From: an uncultured Alistipes sp.
GTDB lineage: Bacteria > Bacteroidota > Bacteroidia > Bacteroidales > Rikenellaceae
Direction: 5' to 3'
Length of the DNA stretch: 42,548 nt
NCBI GenBank assembly: GCA_900539755.1
Contig: UQDC01000019.1
Coordinates: 1 to 42,548 of the forward strand
Part shown: positions 25,375-34,358 of the stretch, piece after piece
Layout: each line of letters starts with the position of its first letter
Numbering within the stretch: position 1 is the stretch's first letter
Made by a program: the position numbers and the translations under genes
Notes under the pieces: generated by a model
Told to the model about the DNA's origin: nothing
What the model saw: only the letters and a program-made list of their open reading frames with translations
Database searches by the model: none

Positions 25375-26397
25375 ATGGTTATGTTGAAAAGGTTGTACGG
25401 ACTGTTGTTAGCATCCGTTTTGATACCCACGGCAGCATGGGCTCAGGGTGATCCTATGTCTTCCAAAGAGATGGTGGCGATCACGCCCGTAGTGTGCGAG
25501 GGGGCAGAACTGCCAGCTGATGCTGATCGAGCGCTGATGATGAAAATGAATCAGATGGTGACAGCAAACGGAATGGGTGCTTCATCATTGCGATATGCAC
25601 TGGTTCCCAATGTCGTTGTGGTTGATAAACAGACGACAGGTACTGTTCCAGTTCAATTTATAGTCTCTCTCGAAGTCTCTTTTTATGTATTGGATGTAAC
25701 GGAAGAGATTATTGTGGCTGAAACCTCTTTCACTACTCGGGGAATTGATCGTTTGGAGAACAAGGCCATTATCCGGGCAATCAATCAGATCGCCTCTCGT
25801 TCTCCTCAGGTGAAGACCTTCATGGAGAAGAGCCGCTCTAAGATTATCGATTATTATACTACCCGTGTTCCAGCCTTGTTGCAGAAAGCACAGTCGTTGG
25901 CAGATCGTGAACAGTACAATGAGGCTATTGCGCTGTTGTCGGCCGTTCCGGAGAGTATTGATGAATATCCGTTAGTTGCCGAGCAGATGAGTGCGATTTA
26001 TAAAAAATCGTTGGATCAGACGGCTGTCGGAGCCATTCGCCAGGCTAAGGGAGCGATTGCTTTGAAGAATTACGATGAGGCTTTTGAGGCTTTGCAAAAG
26101 GTGAATCCATTGAGCTCTTATTCAGATGAGGCTTTTGCGCTGATAGAGTCGGTTCATCAGCAGCTTGCCGAGGAGGAGCGCCAACAGAAAGAGGAGGAGA
26201 TGCGTCGTTATGAAGAGCGTCTTCGCCAAAATGAACAGGCTCGTCAGGATGCGGTAGCTTTGCAGCAGTTACAGCTTGCAACGGCTCGTGAAGCTGCTTC
26301 TACGGTCTCTGGAGGTGGTAATTCGGAGAGTGCTGCAGACATGGCCGAGTCGTTCAACGATAAGGTAAATAAATGGTTTTTGTCCAAATTTAAATAA
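25375..26397 (+). CDS. Exported LPP20/TolB-N-like protein with helical repeats and coiled coil
   Basis: The 340-residue protein has a signal peptide (LLASVLIPTAAWAQ). The first mature part (about 30-150) has the strand-rich pattern IVSLEVSFYVLDVTEEIIV followed by helix RLENKAIIRAINQI, as in TolB-N/LPP20-like domains. Two TPR-like helical pairs follow (REQYNEAIALLSAVPES and LKNYDEAFEALQKVNP), then a highly charged coiled coil (QQKEEEMRRYEERLRQ) and a short C-terminal tail. A scaffold or adaptor role in the periplasm is inferred. Confidence 0.6.
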   Translation: MVMLKRLYGLLLASVLIPTAAWAQGDPMSSKEMVAITPVVCEGAELPADADRALMMKMNQMVTANGMGASSLRYALVPNVVVVDKQTTGTVPVQFIVSLEVSFYVLDVTEEIIVAETSFTTRGIDRLENKAIIRAINQIASRSPQVKTFMEKSRSKIIDYYTTRVPALLQKAQSLADREQYNEAIALLSAVPESIDEYPLVAEQMSAIYKKSLDQTAVGAIRQAKGAIALKNYDEAFEALQKVNPLSSYSDEAFALIESVHQQLAEEERQQKEEEMRRYEERLRQNEQARQDAVALQQLQLATAREAASTVSGGGNSESAADMAESFNDKVNKWFLSKFK

Positions 26398-26406
26398 AGA
26401 AGAGAG

Positions 26407-27360
26407 ATGAATCTGTGTCCACGCTGCAAGGAGCCAATGCCCCCCTTGTCTAAAGTATGTCCAGTGTGTGGTTATACCGATACGACCGGACAAACCGATG
26501 GGGGAGAGAATCGGGTATCGGAGTCTTTAACGGAGCTTGAAAATAGACTTTCTGCATTGCGTTCGTTGCCAGAGGCTACCTATTTTGAGGGAATACGATC
26601 CTTTTTGTTTTTGGTCTATCCTGTTGCATTGCTTTGCATGATTGTATTGGCAGCGGCATGGGGCAATCTGCTGTTATGGGGATTGGTTTTGCTGTTGTTG
26701 ATTCTGTCTATTGTCGAGGTGGTACAAAAGTTACGGGGCAAACGTGCGGCTGACGGGCAAACCAGTCGAATTAAATCGTTGGTTGCGGAGTATGATAGTG
26801 CCAAACGGGAGTTGGAGATATCCTATGGTAAGAATCGTGAGGTCCGTTCAGCGATTGCCGAAATTGACGCACGCATGCAACAGACCATACAGGAAAGAAC
26901 TGCACATACCCGAAAAACCAAGATCTGTGGAGCTGGTATTACTGCGGGAGCGATTGTGTTGCTGTTGTTAATCAGTTGGGGCGGTGTAAGTATGGCTTTA
27001 TCCTTTGCGCGAGAAGCCACCGCAACCCATATACCTTCTCTTTTGGAGGAAAAACGTTACGATGAGGCAGCAAAAGTTTATGTTGAGCAGTATGCTTTGA
27101 CTCCAGATAATACGGGTAGTGTAGCTGTGCGTATGCAGATGGTGCAGAGTATGGTTTCTGCTGCAGAGTTTGACCGGGCTCAAGATTTCTTTATGGATTT
27201 CTGTATGGGTAATCCTGGCGATTATGATTGTGCATGTGTAATTGTACAGGGGTTAAAACTTGCGGATAAATCTGATGTTGCCACCAATTTCGTATCCGGA
27301 TGTAAGGATTTGCGTTTCAAATCAGATATTTCGCGGCTCAAACAGCTCTTAAACAAATAA
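26407..27360 (+). CDS. Zinc-ribbon inner-membrane protein with TPR-like tail
   Basis: The 317-residue protein starts with a zinc ribbon, CPRC at 4-7 and CPVC at 18-21, the usual cytoplasmic end of such proteins. Two membrane helices follow at about 65-100, then a charged coiled coil (about 110-170), a third helix at about 180-200, and a TPR-like C-terminal region (SLLEEKRYDEAAKVYVEQ). It directly precedes the SPFH gene by 7 bp. In the Bacillus subtilis ydj operon a zinc-ribbon membrane protein (YdjG) also accompanies an SPFH protein (YdjI), so a paired role is plausible. Confidence 0.65.
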   Translation: MNLCPRCKEPMPPLSKVCPVCGYTDTTGQTDGGENRVSESLTELENRLSALRSLPEATYFEGIRSFLFLVYPVALLCMIVLAAAWGNLLLWGLVLLLLILSIVEVVQKLRGKRAADGQTSRIKSLVAEYDSAKRELEISYGKNREVRSAIAEIDARMQQTIQERTAHTRKTKICGAGITAGAIVLLLLISWGGVSMALSFAREATATHIPSLLEEKRYDEAAKVYVEQYALTPDNTGSVAVRMQMVQSMVSAAEFDRAQDFFMDFCMGNPGDYDCACVIVQGLKLADKSDVATNFVSGCKDLRFKSDISRLKQLLNK

Positions 27361-27367
27361 GAATATT

Positions 27368-28714
27368 ATGGGATTGTTCGGAAATAAACGTGAAGGCGGA
27401 TTAATGGATGTGATCCGCTGTGACGAATCGGATTATTTGGTGTGGAAATGGTCTCCTGCCAATGATGGCCGTTCGACACGAAAAGAGAATGCTATTCGAT
27501 ACGGTAGTTCGTTGCGTGTAAAAGCCGGGGAGGTTGCGGTATTTGTGTATACCAGCAATGGTTCGGCGATGGATTATATCGAAGGGCCATGCGATACGAC
27601 GATTAAAACTGCCAACTTTCCGGTATTGACAGGATTGGTAGGGGCTGCCTTTGGAGGTAGTTCTCCGTTCCAGGCTGAGGTCTATTTTATCAATATGGAG
27701 GGGCTGATTCAATTGCCTTTCTTTATTCCTCGTGTGGAGATTACCGATCCCCGGCTTGATGACTATTCAGTTCCTGCGGCGGTCAAGGGGAGCATGATGT
27801 TTAATATTCGTGATTACAAAAAGTTTATCGCTCTGCATCGTCTCCGTAGTTTTGAAATGGAGGATTTTGCCATGCAGATCCGTGATCCGATGATTGCTTA
27901 CGTATCGTCAGTCGTTGGTCGTTCTCCAAAGATGTGTAATTTCTCTATTTACCGTATCGGTTCATTCTTGATAGAGATTAATAAATTGCTGGAAACGGAG
28001 TTGCGTTCACGTGTCGAAGAGGACTTTGGAATCAATCTTAGACAGGTCAATCTCTCTTCTGTAGAGTTGGATAAGTCGGACGAAAGTTATCAACGTCTGG
28101 ATAAGATCATTAAACTGCGGTCAGAGATGATTGCCGACAAGCAGACCGAGGTGACCATGCAGAATATCGAAGCGCAACAGAAGTTGAATGAGGATCTGCA
28201 GTGGAGACGGAACGAGGAGGCTCAACGTGCTCAGAAATTGCAAACGGAATCTACCTTTATTGGAGCGCATCAGATCAACGTTCAGGGAGAGGTGGCACGT
28301 ACTGCTGCAGAGAGTCTCGGTGAATGGGGACGTAACGGTGCCGGTGGAGGTATCGGAGGTGGGGGAGGAATGGACCCTGCTGGTATGATGACCGGTATGA
28401 TGATGGGCACAGCGGTCGGTGGCGGAATGGCCAATATGATGACCGGTATGATGCAGGGTCTCAATCAGCCACAACCGCCTGTTCCGCCTCAAGAGGCGTT
28501 GGCACAATATCACCTGTTTATTGACGGTGTTCAGAAAGGACCTTATACTTTGGCTCAGTTGCGTCAGATGGTGCAGCGAGGAGAGATGAATAGCGCTAGT
28601 TATGTTTGGAAAGCGGGTATGGCACAGTGGCAACCGGCATCTGAATTGCCAGAGTTGTCGTCCCTGTTTGCAGCAGTTCCGCCTCCACCTCCAGTACCGG
28701 GTATGAATCGTTAA
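27368..28714 (+). CDS. SPFH-domain protein (YdjI / 'virion core'-like) with C-terminal GYF_2 domain
   Basis: The 448-residue protein has no signal peptide. The N-terminal segment matches the YdjI-type SPFH family: MGLFGNKREGGLMDVIRCDE, LVWKWSP, SLRVKAGEVAVFVYTSNGSA. The SPFH core and helical arm run to about residue 310. A Gly/Met-rich linker (about 320-375) precedes a GYF_2 domain (about 378-430: FIDGVQKGPYTLAQLRQM, YVWKAGMAQWQP) and a Pro-rich end. SPFH proteins oligomerise into membrane-associated rings or cages, and GYF_2 domains bind proline-rich or partner peptides. It probably nucleates the assembly made by the neighbouring genes. Confidence 0.85.
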   Translation: MGLFGNKREGGLMDVIRCDESDYLVWKWSPANDGRSTRKENAIRYGSSLRVKAGEVAVFVYTSNGSAMDYIEGPCDTTIKTANFPVLTGLVGAAFGGSSPFQAEVYFINMEGLIQLPFFIPRVEITDPRLDDYSVPAAVKGSMMFNIRDYKKFIALHRLRSFEMEDFAMQIRDPMIAYVSSVVGRSPKMCNFSIYRIGSFLIEINKLLETELRSRVEEDFGINLRQVNLSSVELDKSDESYQRLDKIIKLRSEMIADKQTEVTMQNIEAQQKLNEDLQWRRNEEAQRAQKLQTESTFIGAHQINVQGEVARTAAESLGEWGRNGAGGGIGGGGGMDPAGMMTGMMMGTAVGGGMANMMTGMMQGLNQPQPPVPPQEALAQYHLFIDGVQKGPYTLAQLRQMVQRGEMNSASYVWKAGMAQWQPASELPELSSLFAAVPPPPPVPGMNR

Positions 28715-28731
28715 CCTGTAAAGCGAAAGAT

Positions 28732-29103
28732 ATGAAAGAGGATTCGATAAATGATTTGATGGAACTTTCCATGGGGCTTTCCATGGCTACGGTTTTCGCC
28801 CGTGCCATGGGGAATATGATGGAACATTCTATGGCTCAAGTTGAACGTGCCAATGCTCCTTTGGGCGATCCCTCCTTTGCTCCAGGGCAGATTTCAACGC
28901 AGGCGTATATTCATGCGATTATGGATGGACGCCAACAAGGACCGTTCACGTTGAGTCAGATTCTCTCCTTTATTCGTGAAGGGCGAATTACAGCAGAAAC
29001 TTATATGTGGAAGCCGGGTATGACGGCGTGGATGCATGCTGTGGATATCGAGGATATAGCTCCTGATCTGCAATGTGTGCCTCCTCCCATTCCGGAAAAA
29101 TAG
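28732..29103 (+). CDS. Small stand-alone GYF_2 protein
   Basis: The 123-residue protein has no signal peptide. The N-terminal half is Met-rich (MELSMGLSMATVFARAMGNMM), echoing the Met/Gly linker of the SPFH protein. The C-terminal half (about 58-110) is a second GYF_2 domain: IMDGRQQGPFTLSQIL, YMWKPGMTAWMHAVDI, VPPPIPE. Its likeness to the end of the preceding gene suggests partial gene duplication. It may compete with, or extend, the SPFH oligomer's binding surface (inference). It starts 17 bp after the SPFH gene. Confidence 0.7.
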   Translation: MKEDSINDLMELSMGLSMATVFARAMGNMMEHSMAQVERANAPLGDPSFAPGQISTQAYIHAIMDGRQQGPFTLSQILSFIREGRITAETYMWKPGMTAWMHAVDIEDIAPDLQCVPPPIPEK

Positions 29104-29114
29104 ATGTTAAAATA

Positions 29115-29456
29115 ATGAAATTTAATCCGGTATTGGCGGTTTGTACCGTATTGTTGAGTGCGGTGACCGCATGGCTGTTCTATATGGGCAGCGAATCGTG
29201 GGTTTATGCAGTGGGTGAAGGTGTGCTGGCTTTGGCCTTTTTATCGGTAGGTCTGGGTGGCGTCTCGTTGAAAGAGTACCCTCGTTCATCTGTTTTTTGT
29301 GTCATACTCTCCTGGTTGGCTTTGGTACTCGGAGTGGTTTGGGGGTGCGTGTCCGCATTGGTTGGATTGTCCTGTCAGTGGTATGTAGCTGTCTCTGTCA
29401 TCTTGTTGATAGTTTGGATTCTATGCCTCTATTCGATTGTTAAAAGCAAACAGTAG
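29115..29456 (+). CDS. Small four-helix membrane protein
   Basis: About 113 residues from ATG 29115. This start is preferred over the earlier frame opening inside the GYF_2 gene, because MKFNPVLAVCTVLLSAV leads directly into a membrane helix and the spacing then matches the operon (11 bp). Four hydrophobic helices fill the sequence, with short loops and a basic end (VKSKQ). No family is recognised. It is likely the integral inner-membrane part of the system. Confidence 0.65.
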   Translation: MKFNPVLAVCTVLLSAVTAWLFYMGSESWVYAVGEGVLALAFLSVGLGGVSLKEYPRSSVFCVILSWLALVLGVVWGCVSALVGLSCQWYVAVSVILLIVWILCLYSIVKSKQ

Positions 29457-29461
29457 CAGTC

Positions 29462-30778
29462 ATGAACATAATGAAATATATCCGTTTATTGACGGTTGTG
29501 TGCTTGTCTTGTTCGTTGTATGTCGTTGCAGATGCGGCACAACCGATCAAAGTATTGGACCGCAGTGCATCCAAAGCACCTGTATGGCTGGATAGAACGC
29601 AAGAGGAGTATGTGATCACATCGGCGATTGCCGATGATTTGGATGCAGCTCGTAATCAGTGTCTCGACAATGTCCGGACTAAGATTATCGAGTCAGTGGC
29701 TCAAAATGTACAGTTTGGGACAGAGAGTCGAATTGCACAGAGTGCCGGAAATAGCGGTATTACCGATTTTACGGACCAGTTTACCTCTGTACTGAAGACT
29801 CAGTCTGCCAATATTCCCTTCATACGAGGAATTTCGGTCTCCAAAATCGAAGACTCTTATTGGGAAAAACGTATGGACAAGGAGACGAAAAAAGTCACCT
29901 ATCTGTATGCCATAAAGTATCCTTTCCCGCGTATTGAGTTGAAAAAGATGACCCGAGAGTTCGAACAGCGTGATCGGGAAATGGTTGCTCGATACAATGC
30001 CTTGGAGGAAGGGATCGATTCGGTAGCTTCGTTGGAACAGATCGATCGGGCCATTGAGGATCTCAAGCCTTTGATTACCTATTTCTTCGACGATGTACGT
30101 AAGCAGGCTGCTATCTCTTTGCAAGCAAACTATCGGAAATTGTACGATCAGGTTGTCATTGAGACTGCTGAAGAGAAAAACGAAGAGGCTTTCTTGGTAT
30201 TTCGTTTGAATGGGCGTCCGATCAAGGTCTCTCAACAACCGAAAGCCAAATCGGAGTGTGCCACTCAGATTGCTTGTCACATGGAGGATTCCGGATGTAG
30301 AGTAACGTACAGTACAGAATTTTGTGAAGAGAATGCACCGGGTGAAATCCGTTTGACTTTCCGTTGGGGGGGTAAATCGGTTGTGCACACGATCTATTTT
30401 AAGAAACAGGATCTTACTGTACAAATTCGGCCTGTGGGAACTGCCTATCTAACGGCAACGAAAGGTTCGGCAGACACTCTTCAAGCGATCCATATTCGCA
30501 TGGAGATTACAAACAAACATTGTGATCAATTCCAGGTAACAGGTTTGGTTCTGAATGTTCCGGGTGTGGTAGGAGCCATTGTCATGGATGGTTTGGACTT
30601 TACGTTTACGGGTGAATCTACCCATTTGTTACAGGTAGATTATGTAACTCCTGTTGTTTATACCTCTGGTCATGGTAACAAATTGCAGATGATGCGTGGC
30701 ACCTTGCGAGGTAATTACGGGAAAGATTCGGTTTCGTTCTCGACACCGTTTAATCTTACATTTCAATCGAATTGGTAA
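29462..30778 (+). CDS. Large exported LPP20-like protein
   Basis: The 438-residue exported protein has a signal ending near VVADAAQ. The N-terminal domain carries PVWLDRTQEEYVITSAIADD and the helix LDAARNQCLDNVRTKIIESV. This is the LPP20-type arrangement 'W-hydrophobic strand then A-x-x-x-A helix' seen in envelope lipoproteins. The middle (about 165-235) is helical (FEQRDREMVARYNALEEGI), and the C-terminal half is beta-rich (VHTIYFKKQDLTVQIRPVG onward), probably an immunoglobulin-like or sandwich domain. It is the largest predicted periplasmic part of the operon. Confidence 0.6.
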   Translation: MNIMKYIRLLTVVCLSCSLYVVADAAQPIKVLDRSASKAPVWLDRTQEEYVITSAIADDLDAARNQCLDNVRTKIIESVAQNVQFGTESRIAQSAGNSGITDFTDQFTSVLKTQSANIPFIRGISVSKIEDSYWEKRMDKETKKVTYLYAIKYPFPRIELKKMTREFEQRDREMVARYNALEEGIDSVASLEQIDRAIEDLKPLITYFFDDVRKQAAISLQANYRKLYDQVVIETAEEKNEEAFLVFRLNGRPIKVSQQPKAKSECATQIACHMEDSGCRVTYSTEFCEENAPGEIRLTFRWGGKSVVHTIYFKKQDLTVQIRPVGTAYLTATKGSADTLQAIHIRMEITNKHCDQFQVTGLVLNVPGVVGAIVMDGLDFTFTGESTHLLQVDYVTPVVYTSGHGNKLQMMRGTLRGNYGKDSVSFSTPFNLTFQSNW

Positions 30779-30800
30779 TAAAAACTAACAATATTTAGCT

Positions 30801-31451
30801 ATGAAATTACGTTTGTTTGCATGGACTCTATTGAGTCTGATTGTAATGGCAGCACCTGCTATGGCGCAACAGTCAAGTAAAGAGTTGAAGAAAGAGTTGC
30901 GTGCCAAAGTAGAGAGAGATTGTCGCAAGGATGCCAAGCAACTGGAGAAGGATGGTTGGAAAGTAATGCCTGGTAAATTGCCGATTGAGAAACAGATGCA
31001 AAATGCTCGTTTTGCCGAATTGGACACTGACGAAGAGACGGGTGAGCAGCTCTATTTTATTGGGACACACAAAGCTTTGGGGGGTAATTATTCTGCTGCC
31101 AAACAGATAGCAGATACGCGTGCGCGGGGTGAAATTGCTCAGCAGGTTAATTCTGCAATTGCACAAAAAATTACCAGTCAGGTCGCTTCAACGGATTTGG
31201 GTGATAATGATACCGAATTGGTTGATGAGTTGGTTGCTGGAAGCAAAACTATTGTTTCAGCACAGTTGCAGGGGGTAGTGCCCGTTTTGGAAATTTATCG
31301 TGAAGGCCAAAATGGTCAATACGAAGTACAGGTTACTTTGAAAGCGGATTATGCAAAAACCATGAAGGCTGTGAAATCTGCGCTTAAAAATGAGTTGAAA
31401 AACAAATCTGAGCAGTTAATCATCGATCTCGATAAAGTGCTTCCTTATTGA
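30801..31451 (+). CDS. Exported LPP20-like protein, last gene of the operon
   Basis: The 216-residue protein has a signal peptide (TLLSLIVMAAPAMAQ). A charged helical start (SSKELKKELRAKVERDCRK) is followed by the typical pattern YFIGTHKALGGNYSAAKQIA, ADTRARGEIAQQVNSAIAQKI and a strand-rich end (YEVQVTLKAD). It resembles the 29462 and 23863 products in this helix-strand pattern. It ends the operon 50 bp before a tandem terminator. Confidence 0.6.
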   Translation: MKLRLFAWTLLSLIVMAAPAMAQQSSKELKKELRAKVERDCRKDAKQLEKDGWKVMPGKLPIEKQMQNARFAELDTDEETGEQLYFIGTHKALGGNYSAAKQIADTRARGEIAQQVNSAIAQKITSQVASTDLGDNDTELVDELVAGSKTIVSAQLQGVVPVLEIYREGQNGQYEVQVTLKADYAKTMKAVKSALKNELKNKSEQLIIDLDKVLPY

Positions 31452-31504
31452 TGATTCACCTTTTCATAATCAAAACTTAGGATTATGATAAGGAGGCATT
31501 CAAG

Positions 31505-31587
31505 AAGTATCCCCGAACATTTCGGGGATACTTTGTTTTATAACGCTATGAACGATTGGTCCCTTGAGACCGAGGGGACCAGTTTTT
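31505..31587 (+). terminator. Tandem terminators of the SPFH/LPP20-like operon
   Basis: The first hairpin is AAGTATCCCCGAA (31505-31517) with TTCGGGGATACTT (31521-31533). The second is TGGTCCC (31557-31563) with GGGACCA (31575-31581), followed by GTTTTTAAT. Two in a row is consistent with a heavily transcribed operon. Confidence 0.85.
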
Positions 31588-31901
31588 AATATTTATATAA
31601 ATACTCGTTTTAACACTCTGTTTTTGTCGTATTGTTTGATTTTGACTGTTTCTTACTCCTTGCTATTTGCGATTTATGTGATGTCCACATGCGATCAAAA
31701 CAGGAATTGTGTTTGTAAGATTTAGCTTTTGCAATGAGTGTTGAATAGCCTGTAATGATCACACTGTTAGAGAAAAGTGATTAGTCACATTTCGCTATTT
31801 GGGGCTTGAGGGTACGGTGTTGATAAAGCAAGGTACAATCATGCTGGTATCGAGAGTAATTAACTTTTGTCCCAGCTTGTGATCGTGGATCGCCCAATGA
31901 A
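31588..31901. other. Intergenic region, nothing recognised
   Basis: This AT-rich stretch lies between the operon terminators and the converging alcohol dehydrogenase. I see no frame, repeat or hairpin worth naming. Confidence 0.5.
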
Positions 31902-32936
31902 TTAATTTTTGATTGCAACTTTGATCACACCGTCTTTTTTGTTTTCGAATAGATCATAGGCCTTAACAATATCAGTAAGGGCAAAATGGTGGGTAATCAA
32001 TGGGGTGGTGTCGATTTTCCCCTCTTCGATCAAACGCAAAATCTCTGCACAGTCACCCCCATCTACACCCCCTGTTTTGAATGTTAGGTTTTTGCCGTAC
32101 ATGTCTGGTAACGGAAGGATCTGCGGTTTGTCATATAAGGCAACGATGGTAACAATCGCATTGGGGCGTGCAGCTTCCCATGCCAATTGAAAAGTATTGT
32201 CTGCTCCAGCCACTTCGATGACCACATCGGCTCCTCCGTGGTTGCTGCTGTTGCGGACTGTTGCGATGCACTCTTCTGGGGTTACAACCTTCACATGGGG
32301 ATAGTGCGCTTGTACAAACTGGATTCTTTCGGCCGATTTTTCACAAATAATGATCTGTTTCGGGTTGTGCAGCATTACACAGAGCAGCGTGCATATACCG
32401 GTTGGACCGGCCCCGATAATCAGTACAGTATCTTGGGATTTGATTTCGGAAATGCGAGCAGCCCAAAAACCTGTTGCCAAAATATCCCCTACAAACAGAG
32501 CCTGTTCATCGCTCACCCGATCCGGGATGCGATTTAGCCCCTGATCGGCAAAAGGAACACGTACATACTCGGCTTGTCCTCCGTCAATACGACAGCCCAG
32601 TGCCCATCCTCCATTGGGGTCTGTGCAATTATTCACATAGCCGTGTTGGCAAAAGAAGCATTCACCGCAGAAGGTCTCTACATTGACCGTCACGCGATCA
32701 CCGGGTTTGACGGTATGTACCTCGTCGCCTACCTGCTCCACGATACCGACCATTTCATGTCCGACCGTGATTCCGGGCACTGCACGAGGCACACTTCCAT
32801 GCTTAATGTGCAGATCACTGGTGCATATACTGCTGAGAGTAACACGTACAATGGCATCCCGTGCATGTTGCAATTCAGGTTTCGGTTTATTGATCAATTC
32901 GAAATGTCCCTGCGATAGATATGTGTAGGCTTTCAT
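31902..32936 (-). CDS. Zinc-dependent alcohol dehydrogenase (MDR family)
   Basis: About 344 residues from ATG 32936, chosen over an earlier start because it lies 5 bp after the upstream stop and begins MKAYTYL. It oxidises a secondary alcohol or similar substrate with NAD(P). Catalytic zinc residues are Cys in SICTSDLHIKHG and GHEMVG. The structural zinc lobe has four Cys (FCGECFFCQHGYVNNC). The Rossmann motif is LIIGAGPTGIC. The length fits the family. It forms a two-gene operon with the flavin reductase; the substrate is unknown. Confidence 0.9.
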   Translation of the reverse strand: MKAYTYLSQGHFELINKPKPELQHARDAIVRVTLSSICTSDLHIKHGSVPRAVPGITVGHEMVGIVEQVGDEVHTVKPGDRVTVNVETFCGECFFCQHGYVNNCTDPNGGWALGCRIDGGQAEYVRVPFADQGLNRIPDRVSDEQALFVGDILATGFWAARISEIKSQDTVLIIGAGPTGICTLLCVMLHNPKQIIICEKSAERIQFVQAHYPHVKVVTPEECIATVRNSSNHGGADVVIEVAGADNTFQLAWEAARPNAIVTIVALYDKPQILPLPDMYGKNLTFKTGGVDGGDCAEILRLIEEGKIDTTPLITHHFALTDIVKAYDLFENKKDGVIKVAIKN

Positions 32937-32941
32937 GGTGT

Positions 32942-33499
32942 TTATTTTAGTTGCTTGCCACATGAGAAGGCATCGTCCACTTTGCTGCCTAATTCTATGT
33001 AGTCATGGTGAATCGGGTCATACGAGATCGGACGCAATTTGCGGGGATCGATTTTGCCGTCGGTGAGAATACTTTCATCTGCTGTAATGTTTATAATCCG
33101 GCCGACCAAATGATTGCTGTTTTTGTCGTATGAGATCAGTTCACACTCCAGTGCCATGGGTAATTCATCGATCAAGGGGGCATTGACATGTTCGGAACGG
33201 GTCGCATGGAATCCAGCTTTTGCAAACTTGTCAGGCTCTTTGTTTCCTGAGACAATACCGACATAATCACATGCCACAACCTGTTCAGCAGTCCCCATAC
33301 TTATCGTAAAAGCATGGTTTGCCAAAATGTTTTTTGTGGTTTTATGATTTTCTGACAGACAGATTCCGATCATCTCATCAGAAAAAATACCACCCCAGGC
33401 GGCATTCATAGCATTGGGTATACCTTGCTCATCGTATGTCGCCACAATGAGTACGGGCATTGGATAGAGCCAACTGTTTGAACCAAAATTCTTTCGCAT
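32942..33499 (-). CDS. Flavin reductase / flavoredoxin-like FMN-binding protein
   Basis: The 185-residue FMN-binding split-barrel protein has the family pattern LYPMPVLIVATYDEQGIPN, AAWGGIFSDEMI, a strong SENHKTTKNI stretch and, near the end, HDYIELGSKVDDAFSCGK. Such proteins transfer electrons through FMN or reduce free flavin. The gene directly precedes the alcohol dehydrogenase on the same strand with a 5-bp gap, so both probably serve one redox response. A -7 box (TAATTTTG, minus strand 33586-33579) lies about 80 bp upstream. Confidence 0.88.
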   Translation of the reverse strand: MRKNFGSNSWLYPMPVLIVATYDEQGIPNAMNAAWGGIFSDEMIGICLSENHKTTKNILANHAFTISMGTAEQVVACDYVGIVSGNKEPDKFAKAGFHATRSEHVNAPLIDELPMALECELISYDKNSNHLVGRIINITADESILTDGKIDPRKLRPISYDPIHHDYIELGSKVDDAFSCGKQLK

Positions 33500-33938
33500 A
33501 TTGTTTTCTTTTTGAGTCGGTTTGAACTAAAAGTGGATAAAAAATAGATTAAACTCGATAGAGTTCAAAGCTACACTACAAAATTAAAGAAAGTGTATTG
33601 AAACGATGAATGGCTTGCGATGAAATTGTGCGTGATATTTTTGGAGTAGAGTCTTCAATGACAAAAACGGACTGTGTTGCAGTATGACAGCTTATGTTTC
33701 AGAAACAGACCTAAAAGCGAATCAATACATAGGTCCATGTCTCAATTCTAACCACGACAGAATGGTTGCACTTAGGGTTATTTTTATGATATTTTCGAGT
33801 CTCGATGATAGATGAGCTGTAGATTGAATAATATTCTTAAACGCTGGGGAAACGTGTTTGGTTAAAAAATACGATTTATTCCGAGAACGTGACCTGTGTA
33901 GTTATGGTGTGCTAAAGGTGAGGTGTGTAGCGTCAGGA
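33500..33938. promoter_or_regulatory. Intergenic region with the redox operon promoter
   Basis: TAATTTTG on the minus strand (33586-33579) matches TAnnTTTG. The expected -33 position reads TTTC rather than TTTG, so the match is partial. The remainder (33587-33938) has no supported gene. Confidence 0.5.
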
Positions 33939-34358
33939 TTAACGGCTTTGGGGGGTACGTAGTTTTGTCCACAGCAGGCAGATTAAATACAAAATAGCTG
34001 TGTAGATCAGGATAGCGGTAAAAGAAAATAACAGACTGAATAGAATTGGGAGGTCGGTGTAATTTGGCAAGTAGCCGCAGGCATATTCCAAATATTTGGT
34101 CAGTTCGAAAAGTATGAACAATGAAACCGCAGACCAGAGAGCTGTATGTAGTTTTTGATTGGATTTTAAGATAGCTCGGCACATACCCCAAGATAACCCA
34201 ACCAATAGCACTAATTCTATGAGCATCTTCAAGTCGCTTTGAGGGTAAAAAATAGGTTCAGGGTGAGAATTCCCAACATAAAGGGCATGAAAAATCAACG
34301 ACAGGCAAAATAGCAATCCACAAAAGAGCAGTTGGATTAAAATAACGTTTCGTTTCAT
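33939..34358 (-). CDS. Small four-helix membrane protein, unknown
   Basis: This 139-residue protein contains four hydrophobic helices (residues about 7-27, 48-62, 75-88 and 108-130), with a short polar loop after the first helix and a basic end. No family is recognised. It lies alone between the redox operon and the decayed RHS cassette and could be a leftover immunity protein of that locus, but nothing in its sequence proves this. Confidence 0.5.
   Translation of the reverse strand: MKRNVILIQLLFCGLLFCLSLIFHALYVGNSHPEPIFYPQSDLKMLIELVLLVGLSWGMCRAILKSNQKLHTALWSAVSLFILFELTKYLEYACGYLPNYTDLPILFSLLFSFTAILIYTAILYLICLLWTKLRTPQSR

Noticed and set aside
22521..31451. Flagellar H-ring genes, because of FlgP/FlgT-like features
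   Set aside because: No other flagellar genes are present, and SPFH, GYF_2 and zinc-ribbon genes are not flagellar. Only the envelope-protein folds are shared.
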